Shown: positions 39,577-51,775 of the stretch, in pieces
Position numbering within the stretch: the first letter of the stretch is position 1
Layout of the letters: each line of letters starts with the position of its first letter
The notes under the pieces: model-generated
The model's input: the letters and a program-made list of their open reading frames with translations, nothing else
Databases searched by the model: none
Told to the model about the DNA's origin: nothing
Program-made: the position numbers and the translations under genes
From: Entomomonas asaccharolytica
GTDB lineage: Bacteria > Pseudomonadota > Gammaproteobacteria > Pseudomonadales > Pseudomonadaceae
Assembly: GCF_016653615.1 (NCBI RefSeq)
Contig: NZ_CP067393.1
Location: 1,503,673 to 1,567,672, forward strand
Length of the DNA stretch: 64,000 bases
Direction of reading: 5' to 3'

Positions 39577-39753
39577 GCCATAGGCGCAAGTGTTTTACTT
39601 GTAGTTAATTTGTATTTTGAATAAACCATAGGAGCACTGAGCTGGTTTTTACACTGACTAAAGTCCACGCTGCTTTTATCACTTTGCTTAATAAAAATAA
39701 AAACAGAATGGTTTTTTCATTCAGTGCAGTGCTTTAATAGAAGGTGACCTGAC

Positions 39754-42582
39754 ATGCCCGAAAGCATGATGCAACAGTTGTGGGATAGCGCTTATTTATC
39801 TGCTGATAATGCAGACTATGTAGATGAGCTGTATGAACAATACCTGCATGATCCTAATGCAGTTCCTGAAGAATGGCGTACTTACTTCCAAAAGCTGCCT
39901 GCTACCTCAAATGGCGCAGATGTACCGCATTCTCCAATTCGTGATTACTTTGTAATGCTGGGTAAAACCCAAAACAGAGCACAACCTGTCGCTACTGCGA
40001 GTGTTTCTAGTGATCATGAGAAGAAGCAAGTAAAAGTACTGCGTTTAATTCAGATGTATCGTATGCAGGGACATCAGGCTGCTAATCTTGATCCTTTAGG
40101 TTTATGGCAACGTCCAGTACCAGTATCTTTAACTTTACAGGATAATGAGTTAACTGAAGCTGATTTAGATACTACTTTCTCTTGTGGTGATCTATTTGCT
40201 GATAAAAAAGAAGCAACGCTACGTGAAATTGTAGAAGTTTTAAAAGCCACCTATTGTAATACAATAGGTATGGAGTGTATGCATATTGTTGATACAGAAC
40301 AGCGTCGTTGGTTATTACGCCGTTTTGAGCATGTTAAGGGCCGCCAACAATATTCACCAGACATTAAGAAGCATTTATTAGAACGTTTAACTGCTGCTGA
40401 AGGCTTAGAAAAATATTTAGGCAATAAATACCCAGGTGCAAAACGTTTTAGTTTAGAGGGTGGTGATGCCCTTATCCCGATGGTTGATGAATTAATTCAA
40501 CGCTCAGGTACTTACGGTGTGAAAGAAGTTGTGATGTCAATGGCACACCGTGGACGTCTAAATGTGTTAGTGAATACCTTAGGTAAAAATCCACGTGAAT
40601 TATTCGATGAATTCGAAGGTAAGAAGCGTGCTAAAGTTGGAGTAGGCGACGTTAAATACCACCAAGGTTTTTCTTCCAATGTAATGACTCAAGGTGGCGA
40701 AACACATTTAGCATTAGGTTTTAACCCATCACATTTAGAGATTGGTTCTCCTGTAATGGCTGGTTCAGTACGTGCCCGTCAAGACCGACGAGCAGATACT
40801 ACTGGTGAGGCAGTATTACCTATTACTATTCATGGTGACGCTGCTTTTGCTGGGCAGGGTGTGGTAATGGAAACATTCCAAATGTCACAAACCCGTGCTT
40901 ACAAAACAGGTGGTACAGTACATATTGTGATCAATAACCAAATTGGTTTTACTATTAGCCGCCCTGATGATGCACGTTCGACAGAATATGCAACTGAAAT
41001 CGCCAAAATGGTACAAGCGCCAATTTTCCATGTAAATGGTGATGATCCTGAAGCTGTGCTATTTGTTACGCAAATGGCGTTAGATTTCCGTATGCAATTC
41101 CATAAAGATGTGGTGCTAGATTTATTCTGTTATCGCCGTCATGGTCATAATGAAGCTGATGAGCCTAGTGGTACTCAACCACTGATGTATCAAGCTATTG
41201 CTAAACATAATACACCTCGTAGTTTATATGCTGATGAATTAGTAAAACAAGGTGTAATTACCGAGCAAGAAGCACAGCAAAGAGTGGATGAATACCGTGA
41301 TGACTTAGATAATGGTCGTCATGTGGTAAGAAGTTTAGTAAAAGAACCTAATAAAGCATTATTTGTAGATTGGACACCTTATATTGGTCATGAATGGAAC
41401 TCTTATTATGACACTACTGTAGATCTTAAAAAGCTACAAGATCTAGCTACAAAGATGACCTCTATTCCAGAAGGTTTCGTGTTACAGCGTCAAGTAAAAA
41501 AGATCTATGAAGATCGTGAAAAAATGACGGCAGGCGCTTTACCTATTAATTGGGGTTATGCAGAAACTTTAGCCTATGCGAGTTTATTAGCAGAAGGTTA
41601 TCCAGTACGTATGACAGGCCAAGATATTGGTCGAGGTACTTTCTCTCATCGTCATGCTGTCTTACACAGTCAAAAAGATGATGCCGTTTTTGTTCCTTTA
41701 CAGCATTTATTTGATGGTCAGCCAAGAATGGATATTTATGATTCATTCCTATCTGAAGAAGCCGTGCTAGCCTTTGAATATGGTTATGCTTCAACTACAC
41801 CTAATGCGTTAGTGATTTGGGAAGCCCAATTTGGTGATTTTGCTAATGGTGCTCAAGTAGTAATTGACCAATTTATCAGCAGTGGTGAGCTTAAGTGGGA
41901 ACGTTTTAGTGGCGTTACCATGTTATTGCCACATGGCTATGAAGGGCAAGGTGCAGAGCATTCTTCAGCCCGTTTAGAACGTTACCTACAACTTTGTTCA
42001 GATCAGAATATTCAAGTGTGTGTACCTACTACACCCGCACAGATATTCCATTTATTACGTCGTCAAGTGGTACGTCCAATTCGTAAGCCATTAGTGATAA
42101 TGAGTCCTAAGTCTTTATTACGTCATAAACTAGCCATTTCTACTTTAGAAGAATTGGCAGAGGGATCATTTAAACTTATTATCCCCGAAGTGGACGATAT
42201 CAATCCTAAGAAAGTAGATCGCCTTATTTTATGTAGTGGTAAAGTGTATTACGATCTATTGGAAAAACGTCGTGCAGAAGGACAAGATAATATTGCTATT
42301 GTTCGTATAGAACAACTCTATCCATTCCCTAACGAAAGTTTAGATAGAATTATGGCGACCTATCCAAATCTAAAACGTTTAGTGTGGTGTCAGGAAGAAC
42401 CTATGAATCAAGGTGCATGGTATTGCAGTCAGCACAATATTCGTCGTGCAGCAGCCGAATACAATCCACCCCTAGATTTACAATATGCTGGCCGTGATAG
42501 TTCTGCGGCGCCTGCGTGTGGCTATCCATCAATGCATGCTGAACAGCAAGAGAAATTATTACAAGACGCATTTACTGTTTAA
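39754..42582 (+). CDS. sucA: 2-oxoglutarate dehydrogenase E1 component
   Basis: Thiamine-diphosphate enzyme that decarboxylates 2-oxoglutarate and reductively acylates SucB lipoyl groups. 942 residues. N-terminal E2-binding segment 'DSAYLSADNADYVDELYEQYL'; active-site 'MAHRGRLNVL', 'GDAAFAGQGVVMET', thiamine-binding 'GDDPEAVLFV'; C-terminal 'GYEGQGAEHSSARLERYLQL'. GAAGGTGA precedes the ATG. Forms a cluster with sucB and lpd. Confidence 0.98.
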   Translation: MPESMMQQLWDSAYLSADNADYVDELYEQYLHDPNAVPEEWRTYFQKLPATSNGADVPHSPIRDYFVMLGKTQNRAQPVATASVSSDHEKKQVKVLRLIQMYRMQGHQAANLDPLGLWQRPVPVSLTLQDNELTEADLDTTFSCGDLFADKKEATLREIVEVLKATYCNTIGMECMHIVDTEQRRWLLRRFEHVKGRQQYSPDIKKHLLERLTAAEGLEKYLGNKYPGAKRFSLEGGDALIPMVDELIQRSGTYGVKEVVMSMAHRGRLNVLVNTLGKNPRELFDEFEGKKRAKVGVGDVKYHQGFSSNVMTQGGETHLALGFNPSHLEIGSPVMAGSVRARQDRRADTTGEAVLPITIHGDAAFAGQGVVMETFQMSQTRAYKTGGTVHIVINNQIGFTISRPDDARSTEYATEIAKMVQAPIFHVNGDDPEAVLFVTQMALDFRMQFHKDVVLDLFCYRRHGHNEADEPSGTQPLMYQAIAKHNTPRSLYADELVKQGVITEQEAQQRVDEYRDDLDNGRHVVRSLVKEPNKALFVDWTPYIGHEWNSYYDTTVDLKKLQDLATKMTSIPEGFVLQRQVKKIYEDREKMTAGALPINWGYAETLAYASLLAEGYPVRMTGQDIGRGTFSHRHAVLHSQKDDAVFVPLQHLFDGQPRMDIYDSFLSEEAVLAFEYGYASTTPNALVIWEAQFGDFANGAQVVIDQFISSGELKWERFSGVTMLLPHGYEGQGAEHSSARLERYLQLCSDQNIQVCVPTTPAQIFHLLRRQVVRPIRKPLVIMSPKSLLRHKLAISTLEELAEGSFKLIIPEVDDINPKKVDRLILCSGKVYYDLLEKRRAEGQDNIAIVRIEQLYPFPNESLDRIMATYPNLKRLVWCQEEPMNQGAWYCSQHNIRRAAAEYNPPLDLQYAGRDSSAAPACGYPSMHAEQQEKLLQDAFTV

Positions 42583-42636
42583 TACTCGATCAGATGGGCG
42601 CATGGGCGTCCTCTAATAAATTTAAGGAATTTTACA

Positions 42637-43860
42637 ATGGCTCAAGAAATTAAAGCGCCTTCTTTTCCCGAATCCATCGCCGATGGTACTATTGCTAACT
42701 GGTTAAAAAAATCTGGCGAAGCCGTCAAGCGTGACGAGTTGCTGGTCGAGATTGAAACTGACAAAGTAATGTTAGAAGTAGTTGCTCCTGCTGATGGTGT
42801 GTTGACTATCGTTAAAAATGAAGGTGATACAGTTTTAAGTAATGAAGTAATTGGTAGTGTTGATGAATCTGCTAGTGCTTCTGCGGCACCAGCAGCAAAA
42901 GCAGAGGTTGCTCCTTCTGCCGCTCCTACGCCAGCTACATCAGACCCTTCTGCTGCTTCTGATGAAGATCCTATATTAGCGCCAGCAGCACGTAAATTGG
43001 CTGAAGAGAATAATATAGATCCTGCGACTATTAAAGGTACAGGTAAAGGCGGACGTATTACTAAAGAAGATGTGGTAGCAGCTATTGCTAATAAATCTTC
43101 TGCGCCAACTGCTACACCAAAAGCAGCCACAGCTCCAGTAAACGTGCCTACAGGTGATCGCGTAGAAAAACGTGTGCCTATGACTCGTTTACGTGCTAAG
43201 GTAGCAGAGCGTTTAGTTGAGGCACAATCTTCAATGGCGATGTTAACTACTTTTAACGAAGTTAATATGAAGCCTATTATGGATTTGCGCTCTAAATATA
43301 AAGATTTATTTGAAAAGAAACATGAGGGTGTACGTTTAGGCTTTATGTCTTTCTTTGTGAAAGCGGCTACTGAAGCATTAAAACGTTTCCCTGGTGTCAA
43401 TGCGTCTATTGATGGTAATGATGTTGTATATCATGGTTATCAAGATATTGGTGTAGCTGTATCAAGCGACCGTGGTTTAGTGGTGCCTGTACTCCGTAAT
43501 GCTGAGTTTATGAGCCTTGCAGAAATTGAAGGTGGCATTGCAGACTTTGGTAAAAAAGCTAAAGCAGGTAAATTAACTATTGAAGAAATGACAGGTGGTA
43601 CATTCACTATTTCTAATGGTGGTGTATTTGGTTCGTTACTTTCAACACCTATTGTTAATCCACCACAAACAGCTATTTTAGGTATGCATAAAATTCAAGA
43701 GCGTCCTATGGCAGTAAATGGTCAAGTAGTAATTTTACCGATGATGTATCTAGCACTTTCATATGATCACCGTATGATTGATGGTAAAGAAGCTGTTAGC
43801 TTCCTAGTAACAATGAAAGATTTATTAGAAGATCCTGCTCGTTTGTTGTTAGATGTGTAA
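42637..43860 (+). CDS. sucB: Dihydrolipoyl succinyltransferase (E2) of 2-oxoglutarate dehydrogenase
   Basis: 407 residues in the classic order: lipoyl domain with lipoylated Lys43 in 'IETDKVML', an Ala/Pro/Ser-rich flexible linker, the E1/E3-binding domain ('[33 protein letters not shown]'-type, about 115-150), a second linker, and the catalytic acyltransferase domain ending with '[13 protein letters not shown]' (active His-Arg/Asp). The Ala-rich linkers create long open frames on the other strand that are not genes. Confidence 0.98.
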   Translation: MAQEIKAPSFPESIADGTIANWLKKSGEAVKRDELLVEIETDKVMLEVVAPADGVLTIVKNEGDTVLSNEVIGSVDESASASAAPAAKAEVAPSAAPTPATSDPSAASDEDPILAPAARKLAEENNIDPATIKGTGKGGRITKEDVVAAIANKSSAPTATPKAATAPVNVPTGDRVEKRVPMTRLRAKVAERLVEAQSSMAMLTTFNEVNMKPIMDLRSKYKDLFEKKHEGVRLGFMSFFVKAATEALKRFPGVNASIDGNDVVYHGYQDIGVAVSSDRGLVVPVLRNAEFMSLAEIEGGIADFGKKAKAGKLTIEEMTGGTFTISNGGVFGSLLSTPIVNPPQTAILGMHKIQERPMAVNGQVVILPMMYLALSYDHRMIDGKEAVSFLVTMKDLLEDPARLLLDV

Positions 43861-43869
43861 TGTATCACT

Positions 43870-43888
43870 CAAGCCGCATAGCGGCTTG
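43870..43888 (+). terminator. Short hairpin between sucB and lpd
   Basis: Stem CAAGCCGC / GCGGCTTG with a 3-base ATA loop 10 bp after the sucB stop, lacking a strong T run. It may act as a leaky terminator or RNA stability element that lowers lpd expression relative to sucAB. Confidence 0.4.
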
Positions 43889-43976
43889 AAAGTTGATTAC
43901 AATTTTCCAAAGATTAAAGTAGTAATGATCTATTGATAAACATCATTCTTAATGAATTAAAGTCACTCTGTTGTAA

Positions 43977-45440
<1,464 letters not shown>

Positions 45441-45451
45441 TAACCGTCTTC

Positions 45452-45476
45452 AAATGGGGCATTTATTGCCCCATTT
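45452..45476 (+). terminator. Intrinsic terminator after lpd
   Basis: Perfect 10-bp stem AAATGGGGCA / TGCCCCATTT, 5-base loop, 11 bp after the lpd stop. Confidence 0.8.
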
Positions 45477-45574
45477 ACTCGCCAGAAAGTAATTAATAAA
45501 CAAGCTGGCAAACTAGGTGGTGATACAATTCTGTATCATCTAAACATAGCAATACCAAAGAGATAGTATAGCTT

Positions 45575-46741
45575 ATGAATCTCCATGAATATCAAGGTAA
45601 GCAGTTATTTGCTGAATATGGATTACCTGTATCGAAAGGCATCGCAGTAGATACACCAGAAGAAGCCGCTGCGGCATGTACAACTATTGGTGGTACTGAG
45701 TGGGTTGTTAAAGCTCAAGTACACGCAGGTGGTCGTGGTAAAGCTGGTGGCGTAAAATTAGTAAAAGACCCAGCTGATGCAAAAGCGTTTGCAGCACAAT
45801 GGTTAGGTAAAAGATTAGTTACTTATCAAACAGATGCTAACGGCCAACCTGTTAGTAAGATTTTAGTAGAAACATGTACTGATATTGATAAAGAATTATA
45901 TTTAGGTGCCGTAGTTGATCGTTCTAGCCGTCGTATCGTATTTATGGCGTCTACTGAAGGTGGTGTTGAAATTGAGAAAGTAGCTCATGATACCCCAGAA
46001 AAAATCTTAAAAGCGACCATTGATCCTTTAGTGGGTGCACAACCTTTCCAAGGACGTGATCTAGCGTTTAAATTAGGCTTAAAAGGCGATCAAATCAAAC
46101 AGTTTACTAATATCTTTTTAGGTTTAGCTAAATTGTTCCAAGATTATGATTTAGCTCTATTAGAAATCAACCCATTAGTAATTAAGAAAGATGGAAACTT
46201 ACACTGTCTAGACGCTAAAATTAATATTGATGGTAATGCTTTATATCGTCACCCTAAATTACGTGAAATGCACGACCCATCGCAAGATGATCCACGTGAA
46301 GCACATGCAGCACAATTTGAACTTAACTATGTAGCATTAGATGGTAACATCGGCTGTATGGTTAACGGTGCTGGTTTAGCAATGGGTACTATGGATATCG
46401 TAAATTTACACGGTGGCAAACCAGCTAACTTCTTAGATGTTGGTGGTGGTGCGACTAAAGAGCGTGTAACCGAAGCGTTTAAAATTATCCTTTCTGATGA
46501 CAATGTTAAAGCCGTATTAGTAAATATCTTTGGTGGTATCGTACGTTGCGATATGATTGCGGAAGGTATTATTGGTGCAGTAAAAGAAGTAGGCGTAAAA
46601 GTACCTGTAGTGGTTCGTTTAGAAGGTAATAACGCTGAATTAGGTGCTAAAGTATTATCTGAAAGTGGCCTAAATATTATTGCTGCAAGTGGTTTAACAG
46701 ACGCTGCACAAAAAGTGGTAGCGGCAGCGGAGGGTAAATAA
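45575..46741 (+). CDS. sucC: Succinyl-CoA synthetase beta subunit
   Basis: ATP-grasp subunit of the ADP/GDP-forming ligase. 388 residues: '[19 protein letters not shown]', '[17 protein letters not shown]', '[11 protein letters not shown]', 'GGGATKERV' and '[10 protein letters not shown]'. Its stop codon overlaps the sucD start by one base (TAATG), so translation is coupled. Confidence 0.98.
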   Translation: MNLHEYQGKQLFAEYGLPVSKGIAVDTPEEAAAACTTIGGTEWVVKAQVHAGGRGKAGGVKLVKDPADAKAFAAQWLGKRLVTYQTDANGQPVSKILVETCTDIDKELYLGAVVDRSSRRIVFMASTEGGVEIEKVAHDTPEKILKATIDPLVGAQPFQGRDLAFKLGLKGDQIKQFTNIFLGLAKLFQDYDLALLEINPLVIKKDGNLHCLDAKINIDGNALYRHPKLREMHDPSQDDPREAHAAQFELNYVALDGNIGCMVNGAGLAMGTMDIVNLHGGKPANFLDVGGGATKERVTEAFKIILSDDNVKAVLVNIFGGIVRCDMIAEGIIGAVKEVGVKVPVVVRLEGNNAELGAKVLSESGLNIIAASGLTDAAQKVVAAAEGK

Positions 46742-47625
46742 TGAGCGTTTTAATTAATAAAGATACTAAAGTTATTTGCCAAGGTTTTACTGGTAGCCAA
46801 GGTACATTCCACTCAGAACAAGCCATTGCTTATGGTACTAAAATGGTAGGTGGTGTTACTCCTGGAAAAGGCGGTACTACTCATTTAGGTTTACCCGTAT
46901 TTAATACCGTAAAGGAAGCAGTAGAAGCAACGGGTGCAGATGCTAGTGTTATCTATGTACCAGCTCCTTTCTGTAAAGATTCTATTTTAGAAGCTGCATT
47001 TGGTGGTATCAAATTAATCGTTTGTATCACTGAAGGTATTCCTACTATTGATATGTTAGAAGCTAAAGTTAAGTGTGACGAACTAGGTGTAGTACTTATT
47101 GGCCCTAACTGTCCAGGTGTTATCACTCCTGGTGAATGTAAAATTGGTATTCAACCAGGTCACATTCATTTACCAGGCAAAGTAGGTATTGTTTCTCGTT
47201 CTGGTACCTTAACCTATGAAGCGGTAAAACAAACTACTGATGCAGGTTTTGGTCAATCTACTTGTGTTGGTATTGGTGGTGACCCCATTCCAGGTTCTAG
47301 CTTTATCGATATCTTAAAGCTATTCCAAGCAGACCCAAAAACAGAAGCGATTGTAATGATTGGTGAAATTGGTGGTAGTGCAGAAGAAGAAGCAGCTGCA
47401 TTTATTAAAGCTAATGTAACTAAGCCAGTAGTTTCTTATATTGCTGGTGTTACTGCTCCTGCTGGTAAGCGTATGGGCCATGCGGGTGCTATTATCTCTG
47501 GTGGTAAAGGTACAGCTGATGAAAAATTTGCTGCTTTAGAAGACGCAGGTGTTAAAACTGTGCGTTCACTTGCAGATATTGGTAAAGCTTTATCAGAATT
47601 AACTGGTTGGCCAATGAAAAAATAG
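46741..47625 (+). CDS. sucD: Succinyl-CoA synthetase alpha subunit
   Basis: CoA-binding subunit that carries the phosphohistidine. 294 residues: CoA-binding '[19 protein letters not shown]', '[17 protein letters not shown]', and the active His in '[18 protein letters not shown]'. Ends the TCA block. Confidence 0.98.
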   Translation: MSVLINKDTKVICQGFTGSQGTFHSEQAIAYGTKMVGGVTPGKGGTTHLGLPVFNTVKEAVEATGADASVIYVPAPFCKDSILEAAFGGIKLIVCITEGIPTIDMLEAKVKCDELGVVLIGPNCPGVITPGECKIGIQPGHIHLPGKVGIVSRSGTLTYEAVKQTTDAGFGQSTCVGIGGDPIPGSSFIDILKLFQADPKTEAIVMIGEIGGSAEEEAAAFIKANVTKPVVSYIAGVTAPAGKRMGHAGAIISGGKGTADEKFAALEDAGVKTVRSLADIGKALSELTGWPMKK

Positions 47626-47647
47626 TGATTAGCTTTGCTAATAAGTA

Positions 47648-47679
47648 AAAAAGACCAAGCCTTAGTGCTTGGTCTTTTT
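47648..47679. terminator. Bidirectional terminator sucD / ssuB
   Basis: Perfect 13-bp stem AAAAAGACCAAGC / GCTTGGTCTTTTT, loop CTTAGT; T run on both strands, so it can also end the convergent ssu transcript. Confidence 0.9.
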
Positions 47680-47702
47680 GTTTTATATAACTGTTGCTAT
47701 AG

Positions 47703-48482
47703 TTATATTACAAGAGAAAGTCTACGCTCGACTACTCTAGCGGTTTGTGGAATAGTAGTCTCGTGGTTTAATACGCGATTTAAAATTAGCTCTTCTAAAT
47801 CGGCTAACTGATGTGACCCTCTAGAGCGTGAACGAGATAGTTTAACAGCCAAGTCTAAACCAATCTGACCTTGTTCAATTAAAATCACTCGATCAGCCAT
47901 AATCACTGCTTCACTAACATCATGAGTGACTAATACCACAGTAAACTGATGTTGTTGCCATAGCTGCTCAATTAACTGCTGCATTTCAATACGGGTTAAG
48001 GCATCCAAGGCACCTAAAGGTTCATCAAGTAATAATAAGCGAGGTTGATGAATTAATGCTCTGGCTAAGGCAACACGTTGTTTTTGTCCACCTGATAGGG
48101 TGGCAGGCCAAACATTCGCTTTATCCGCTAAACCAACTGCTTCCAATGTTGCTAATGCTCTAGCACGCCAATTACCCGTAAGACCTAGACCGATATTATC
48201 AATTACTTTTTTCCAAGGTAATAAGCGAGAATCTTGAAACATCAACCGTGTATCAGGATGAGCTTTATTGGTTAAGCTATTATCCACCAATAACTTACCT
48301 TGAGTAGTTTGTTCAAGTCCTGCTAATAAGCGTAGCAGGGTACTTTTTCCGCAACCACTACGACCAACTATTGCCACAAACTGTCCAGCAGGAATAGTTA
48401 AATCTATACCCTTTAGTATTTGCTTATTACCAAAGCTTTTTTCAATACTATTTAAATGGAGTGTTAAACCTTGTTTGTTCAT
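47703..48482 (-). CDS. ssuB: Aliphatic sulfonate ABC transporter ATP-binding protein
   Basis: 259 residues from the ATG at 48482 (AGGAG upstream, ATGA overlap with ssuC); a longer start at 48524 is unlikely. Walker A 'GRSGCGKST', Q-loop '[17 protein letters not shown]', signature '[14 protein letters not shown]', Walker B '[12 protein letters not shown]'. The 'DSRLLPWK' segment is typical of SsuB/TauB ATPases. It energises sulfonate uptake through SsuC with SsuA. Confidence 0.9.
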   Translation of the reverse strand: MNKQGLTLHLNSIEKSFGNKQILKGIDLTIPAGQFVAIVGRSGCGKSTLLRLLAGLEQTTQGKLLVDNSLTNKAHPDTRLMFQDSRLLPWKKVIDNIGLGLTGNWRARALATLEAVGLADKANVWPATLSGGQKQRVALARALIHQPRLLLLDEPLGALDALTRIEMQQLIEQLWQQHQFTVVLVTHDVSEAVIMADRVILIEQGQIGLDLAVKLSRSRSRGSHQLADLEELILNRVLNHETTIPQTARVVERRLSLVI

Positions 48483-49264
48483 TGTGCAACTCCTAATTGA
48501 TAAGCAGGGTGCCAACGTAAGCATATGTGCTCTAAAACACGAGCTATAACATCAGCCAACTTGCCTAAAATGGCGTATAGAATAATGGTTAATACCACCA
48601 CATCAGTTTGTAAAAACTCTCTGGCATTCATCGCTAAATAACCTATGCCTGCATTGGCTGAAATAGTTTCAGCCACAATTAGAGTTAACCACATAAAACC
48701 AAGCGCAAAACGAACACCTACTAAAATAGAGGGTAAAGCCCCTGGTAAAATAACCTGTCTAAATAAAGCAAAGCCAGATAAACCATAACTTCGAGACATT
48801 TCCAATAAATCTTTATCGATATGTTTAATCCCATGATAAGTATTTAAGTAAATGGGAAATAGTGAGCCTAATGCGACTAGAAATATTTTGGCAGATTCGT
48901 CGATACCAAACCAAAGGATGACCAAGGGTATTAAGGCAAGGTGAGGGATATTACGAATCATCTGAATGGTACTGTCTAATAACTTTTCACCCCAAGGAGA
49001 TAAGCCAGTAATCAAACCCAAAACTAGCCCAATACCTCCGCCAATGATAAAACCAATCATTGCTCGCCAAGTGCTAATAGCTAAATGTTGCCATAGTTCG
49101 CCTGTGGTGCTTAATTGCCAACCTACTGCAAATACAGCACTGGGGGCTGGTAGGGTGCGGCTAGCAATCCAACCTAATTCTACAGCCAATTGCCAAATTG
49201 CGATTAGCACAATGGGAAGCAGCCAAGGTGTAATTCTATTAAATATTTGTTGTGTATTTAACAT
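48479..49264 (-). CDS. ssuC: Aliphatic sulfonate ABC transporter permease
   Basis: 261-residue inner-membrane permease with about six helices and the coupling motif '[26 protein letters not shown]' (EAA loop). '[46 protein letters not shown]'-type sequence identifies the nitrate/sulfonate/taurine group; the ssuB/ssuD context selects sulfonate. 17 bp after ssuA, overlapping ssuB. Confidence 0.9.
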   Translation of the reverse strand: MLNTQQIFNRITPWLLPIVLIAIWQLAVELGWIASRTLPAPSAVFAVGWQLSTTGELWQHLAISTWRAMIGFIIGGGIGLVLGLITGLSPWGEKLLDSTIQMIRNIPHLALIPLVILWFGIDESAKIFLVALGSLFPIYLNTYHGIKHIDKDLLEMSRSYGLSGFALFRQVILPGALPSILVGVRFALGFMWLTLIVAETISANAGIGYLAMNAREFLQTDVVVLTIILYAILGKLADVIARVLEHICLRWHPAYQLGVAQ

Positions 49265-49281
49265 GACCTACAATTCCTCTA

Positions 49282-50256
49282 TTAATTGGCTTGTTTAGCT
49301 TGTTGGCTAGCAGGTGGTGTCCAAATAACATCGTCAATATTTAATTTTTTTGGAATTAACCTTAACTCAGAAAAGGTATCAGCAATTTTCTGTTGTTCTG
49401 CTACCACCTTAGGTGTGATAAATTGAGTACCATAACTTTGGCGCGTTATTGCCAGCAGCGTAATCTCTTTTGATAACCCTAAAATAAGCGCTACTAAATC
49501 TGTGACTTGATTAGGATTGTTTTTTGGCCAATCACCTACTTTTTGTATTTCTTCAACAATAGCTGTTATCACTTGTGGATGTTGCTCTGCATAAGGACGA
49601 CTAGCTAAATAAAACTGATGGTTATCAACTATATTAGAACCATCTTTTAATACTCTAGCGGATAACTGTATTTCTGCAGCTGCTAAGAAAGGATCCCAGA
49701 TTACCCATGCATCCACTCTATTACTTTCAAAGGCTGCTCTGGCATCAGAGGGTGCTAGATATACTGGTGTAATATCAGAATATTTTAAACCAGCCTCTTG
49801 TAATGCACGAACTAATAAGTAATGCACATTAGAACCTTTATTGAGGGCTACTTTTTTCCCCTTAAGCTCAGCAACTGATTGAATAGGTGAATCTTTGGTT
49901 ACTAAAATTGCTTCACTGGTAGGGGCTGGAGGCTCATTAGCCACATATACTAAATTAGCGCCAGCCGCTTGTGCAAAAATAGGCGGTGTTTCTCCCGTCA
50001 CACCAAAATCAATACTACCTACATTTAATCCCTCTAATAATTGAGGCCCTCCTGGAAACTCTACCCATTTAACTTGAATACTTTGTTTAGCTAAACGTTG
50101 TTCCAAATTTCCTTTAGTTTTTACTAACAATAAATTGCCATATTTTTGATAACCAATTCTTAACTCAGTGGCTTTTTGTTCACTGGCTGATACCTGAAAG
50201 GTAACTAGAGAAACGGCTACAATAATAGCTGTTTTTAATAAATATTGAATGTTCAT
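49282..50256 (-). CDS. ssuA: Aliphatic sulfonate-binding periplasmic protein
   Basis: 324 residues from the ATG at 50256, which has GGAG upstream and begins a signal peptide ('MNIQYLLKTAIIVAVSLVTF', cleavage near 'VSA'); a start at 50337 would put 27 residues before the signal. The mature part shows the SsuA features 'LRIGYQKYGNLLLVK', 'VKWVEFPGGPQLLEGLNVGS', 'ETPPIFAQAAGA' and 'KGSNVHYLLVRAL'. First gene of ssuACB, divergent from ssuD. Confidence 0.92.
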   Translation of the reverse strand: MNIQYLLKTAIIVAVSLVTFQVSASEQKATELRIGYQKYGNLLLVKTKGNLEQRLAKQSIQVKWVEFPGGPQLLEGLNVGSIDFGVTGETPPIFAQAAGANLVYVANEPPAPTSEAILVTKDSPIQSVAELKGKKVALNKGSNVHYLLVRALQEAGLKYSDITPVYLAPSDARAAFESNRVDAWVIWDPFLAAAEIQLSARVLKDGSNIVDNHQFYLASRPYAEQHPQVITAIVEEIQKVGDWPKNNPNQVTDLVALILGLSKEITLLAITRQSYGTQFITPKVVAEQQKIADTFSELRLIPKKLNIDDVIWTPPASQQAKQAN

Positions 50257-50436
50257 TGTAAACTCCAAGTAGTTTTTTAATTGCTGAATTCTTTGTAATA
50301 AAAGGATTTGTGAAACTTTATTAAATTCAGTATGCAAAAAAAGAAATTAAATGAAAAAGAATAAATATTAATTTATATATTTCTTTTAGTTATATAAAAT
50401 ATGTTTATTTATAATTTGTTGATATATAAACAGTCA

Positions 50437-50465
50437 AGCAACATAAGTGTTGCTATAGCAACACT
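50437..50465. promoter_or_regulatory. Palindrome array, candidate activator-binding site
   Basis: AGTGTTGCTATAGCAACACT (50446-50465) is a perfect 20-bp palindrome. Another copy of AGCAACA at 50437-50443 makes a second inverted repeat with TGTTGCT. It lies about 100-120 bp upstream of the candidate ssuD -24/-12 element, the normal distance for an enhancer used by a sigma-54 activator such as the SfnR-like protein encoded at 53414. Confidence 0.5.
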
Positions 50466-50562
50466 AAATAAACTAGCAAACCTTTTATCAATATTTCATT
50501 GTTATATTAATTAATTATAAAAATCATATTGTTATAAGTAATTTTTATTGTTTTTAAGTAAT

Positions 50563-50578
50563 TGGTATAAATATTGTT
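50563..50578 (+). promoter_or_regulatory. Degenerate sigma-54-like -24/-12 element before ssuD
   Basis: TGGTATAAATATTGTT: GG and TTG at the -24/-12 spacing, but GT replaces the -12 GC. Predicted start about 45 bp before the ssuD ATG. Weak on its own; supported mainly by the palindrome upstream and the SfnR gene nearby. Confidence 0.3.
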
Positions 50579-50632
50579 TATAGCAAATAATTCTAAAAAA
50601 ATTATTTTTTATTTACTAATGGAGATATTATT

Positions 50633-51760
50633 ATGAGTCTAGATATTTTTTGGTTTTTACCAACTTCTGGTGACACACGTTATCTTGGTCATTCTTCTAG
50701 CGCACGTGCTGCTAGTAATGATTATTTAAGACAGGTGGCAGTTAGTGCTGAAAACTTAGGTTATGATGGATTATTAATTCCTACAGGGAGTAGTTGCCTA
50801 GACCCTTGGATTACAGCAGCTAGTTTAGTACCAGTTACCCACAAGATTAAATTACTGGTAGCCTTAAGAACTTCCACAGGTAACCCCACAGTAATAGCCC
50901 GTCAAGCAGCTACCTTAGATCAAGCGTTAAAGGGTCGTCTTTTATTAAATATCGTAGCAGGTGGCGATGCCAGTGAATTTGCGGCAGAAGGTGTGTTTTT
51001 AGATCACGATCAACGCTATGAAGCAGCTGATGAATTTTTAACGGTGTGGCGTGATTTATTACAGGGAAAAACCGTTGACTATAAAGGCAAGTACATCTAT
51101 GTAGAGCAGGCTAAGAATTTCTTTCAGTCGGTTCAACAGCCTTATCCACCACTATATTTTGGTGGTTCTTCTAATGCTGCTCATGATTTAGCTGCTAAAC
51201 ATGTAGATGCCTATTTAACATGGGGCGAACCACCAGCAGCAGTAGCAGAAAAAATAGCAGATGTTAAAAAGAGGGCAGCAGCACAAGGCCGTACTGTACG
51301 ATTTGGTATTCGTTTACATGTTATTGTTAGAGAAACTAATGAAGAGGCTTGGGCAGCAGCTGAAAAACTAATCAGCCATTTAGATGATGAAACCATCGCC
51401 AAAGCACAAGCTAACTTTGCCAAAATGGATTCAGTAGGACAACAGCGCATCACTGCATTGCATGGTGGTAAAAGGGATAAACTAGAAATCAGTCCTAACT
51501 TATGGGCAGGTGTAGGGTTAGTAAGGGGTGGTGCTGGTACAGCCCTAGTAGGCGATCCACAAACAGTGGCAGCTCGTATAAAAGAATACGCTGATCTAGG
51601 CATAGATAGCTTTGTACTTTCTGGTTATCCACATTTAGAGGAGTCTATTCGTTTTGCTGAATTAGTATTCCCACTATTGCCAGGTAAAAAACCAGTGACT
51701 ATTGCCGCCACTGCAACAGGTGGTGCTTTTGATGTAAGAGCTACAGCATCAGCTAGTTAA
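50633..51760 (+). CDS. ssuD: FMNH2-dependent alkanesulfonate monooxygenase
   Basis: Releases sulfite from alkanesulfonates using FMNH2 and O2. 375 residues, luciferase-like TIM barrel: '[19 protein letters not shown]', '[16 protein letters not shown]', '[22 protein letters not shown]', 'NIVAGGD' and '[13 protein letters not shown]'. GGAGATA precedes the ATG. The flavin partner is the reductase at 52809. Followed 15 bp later by an amidohydrolase gene. Confidence 0.94.
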   Translation: MSLDIFWFLPTSGDTRYLGHSSSARAASNDYLRQVAVSAENLGYDGLLIPTGSSCLDPWITAASLVPVTHKIKLLVALRTSTGNPTVIARQAATLDQALKGRLLLNIVAGGDASEFAAEGVFLDHDQRYEAADEFLTVWRDLLQGKTVDYKGKYIYVEQAKNFFQSVQQPYPPLYFGGSSNAAHDLAAKHVDAYLTWGEPPAAVAEKIADVKKRAAAQGRTVRFGIRLHVIVRETNEEAWAAAEKLISHLDDETIAKAQANFAKMDSVGQQRITALHGGKRDKLEISPNLWAGVGLVRGGAGTALVGDPQTVAARIKEYADLGIDSFVLSGYPHLEESIRFAELVFPLLPGKKPVTIAATATGGAFDVRATASAS

Positions 51761-51775
51761 GGGAAAGTAAATAGC

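Larger units (their letters stand above)
50257..50632. other. Divergent control region ssuA / ssuD
   Basis: 376 bp, strongly AT-rich, no gene. It contains a perfect 20-bp palindrome with a third half-copy (50437-50465) and a degenerate -24/-12 element near 50563 ahead of ssuD. GC-containing sequence is concentrated in the palindrome, which stands out from its surroundings. Confidence 0.6.

Noticed and set aside
42642-43400. 252-codon open frame on the minus strand opposite sucB
   Set aside because: It arises from the Ala/Pro/Ser-rich linker codons of sucB; its translation is low-complexity, and sucB is certain on the other strand.
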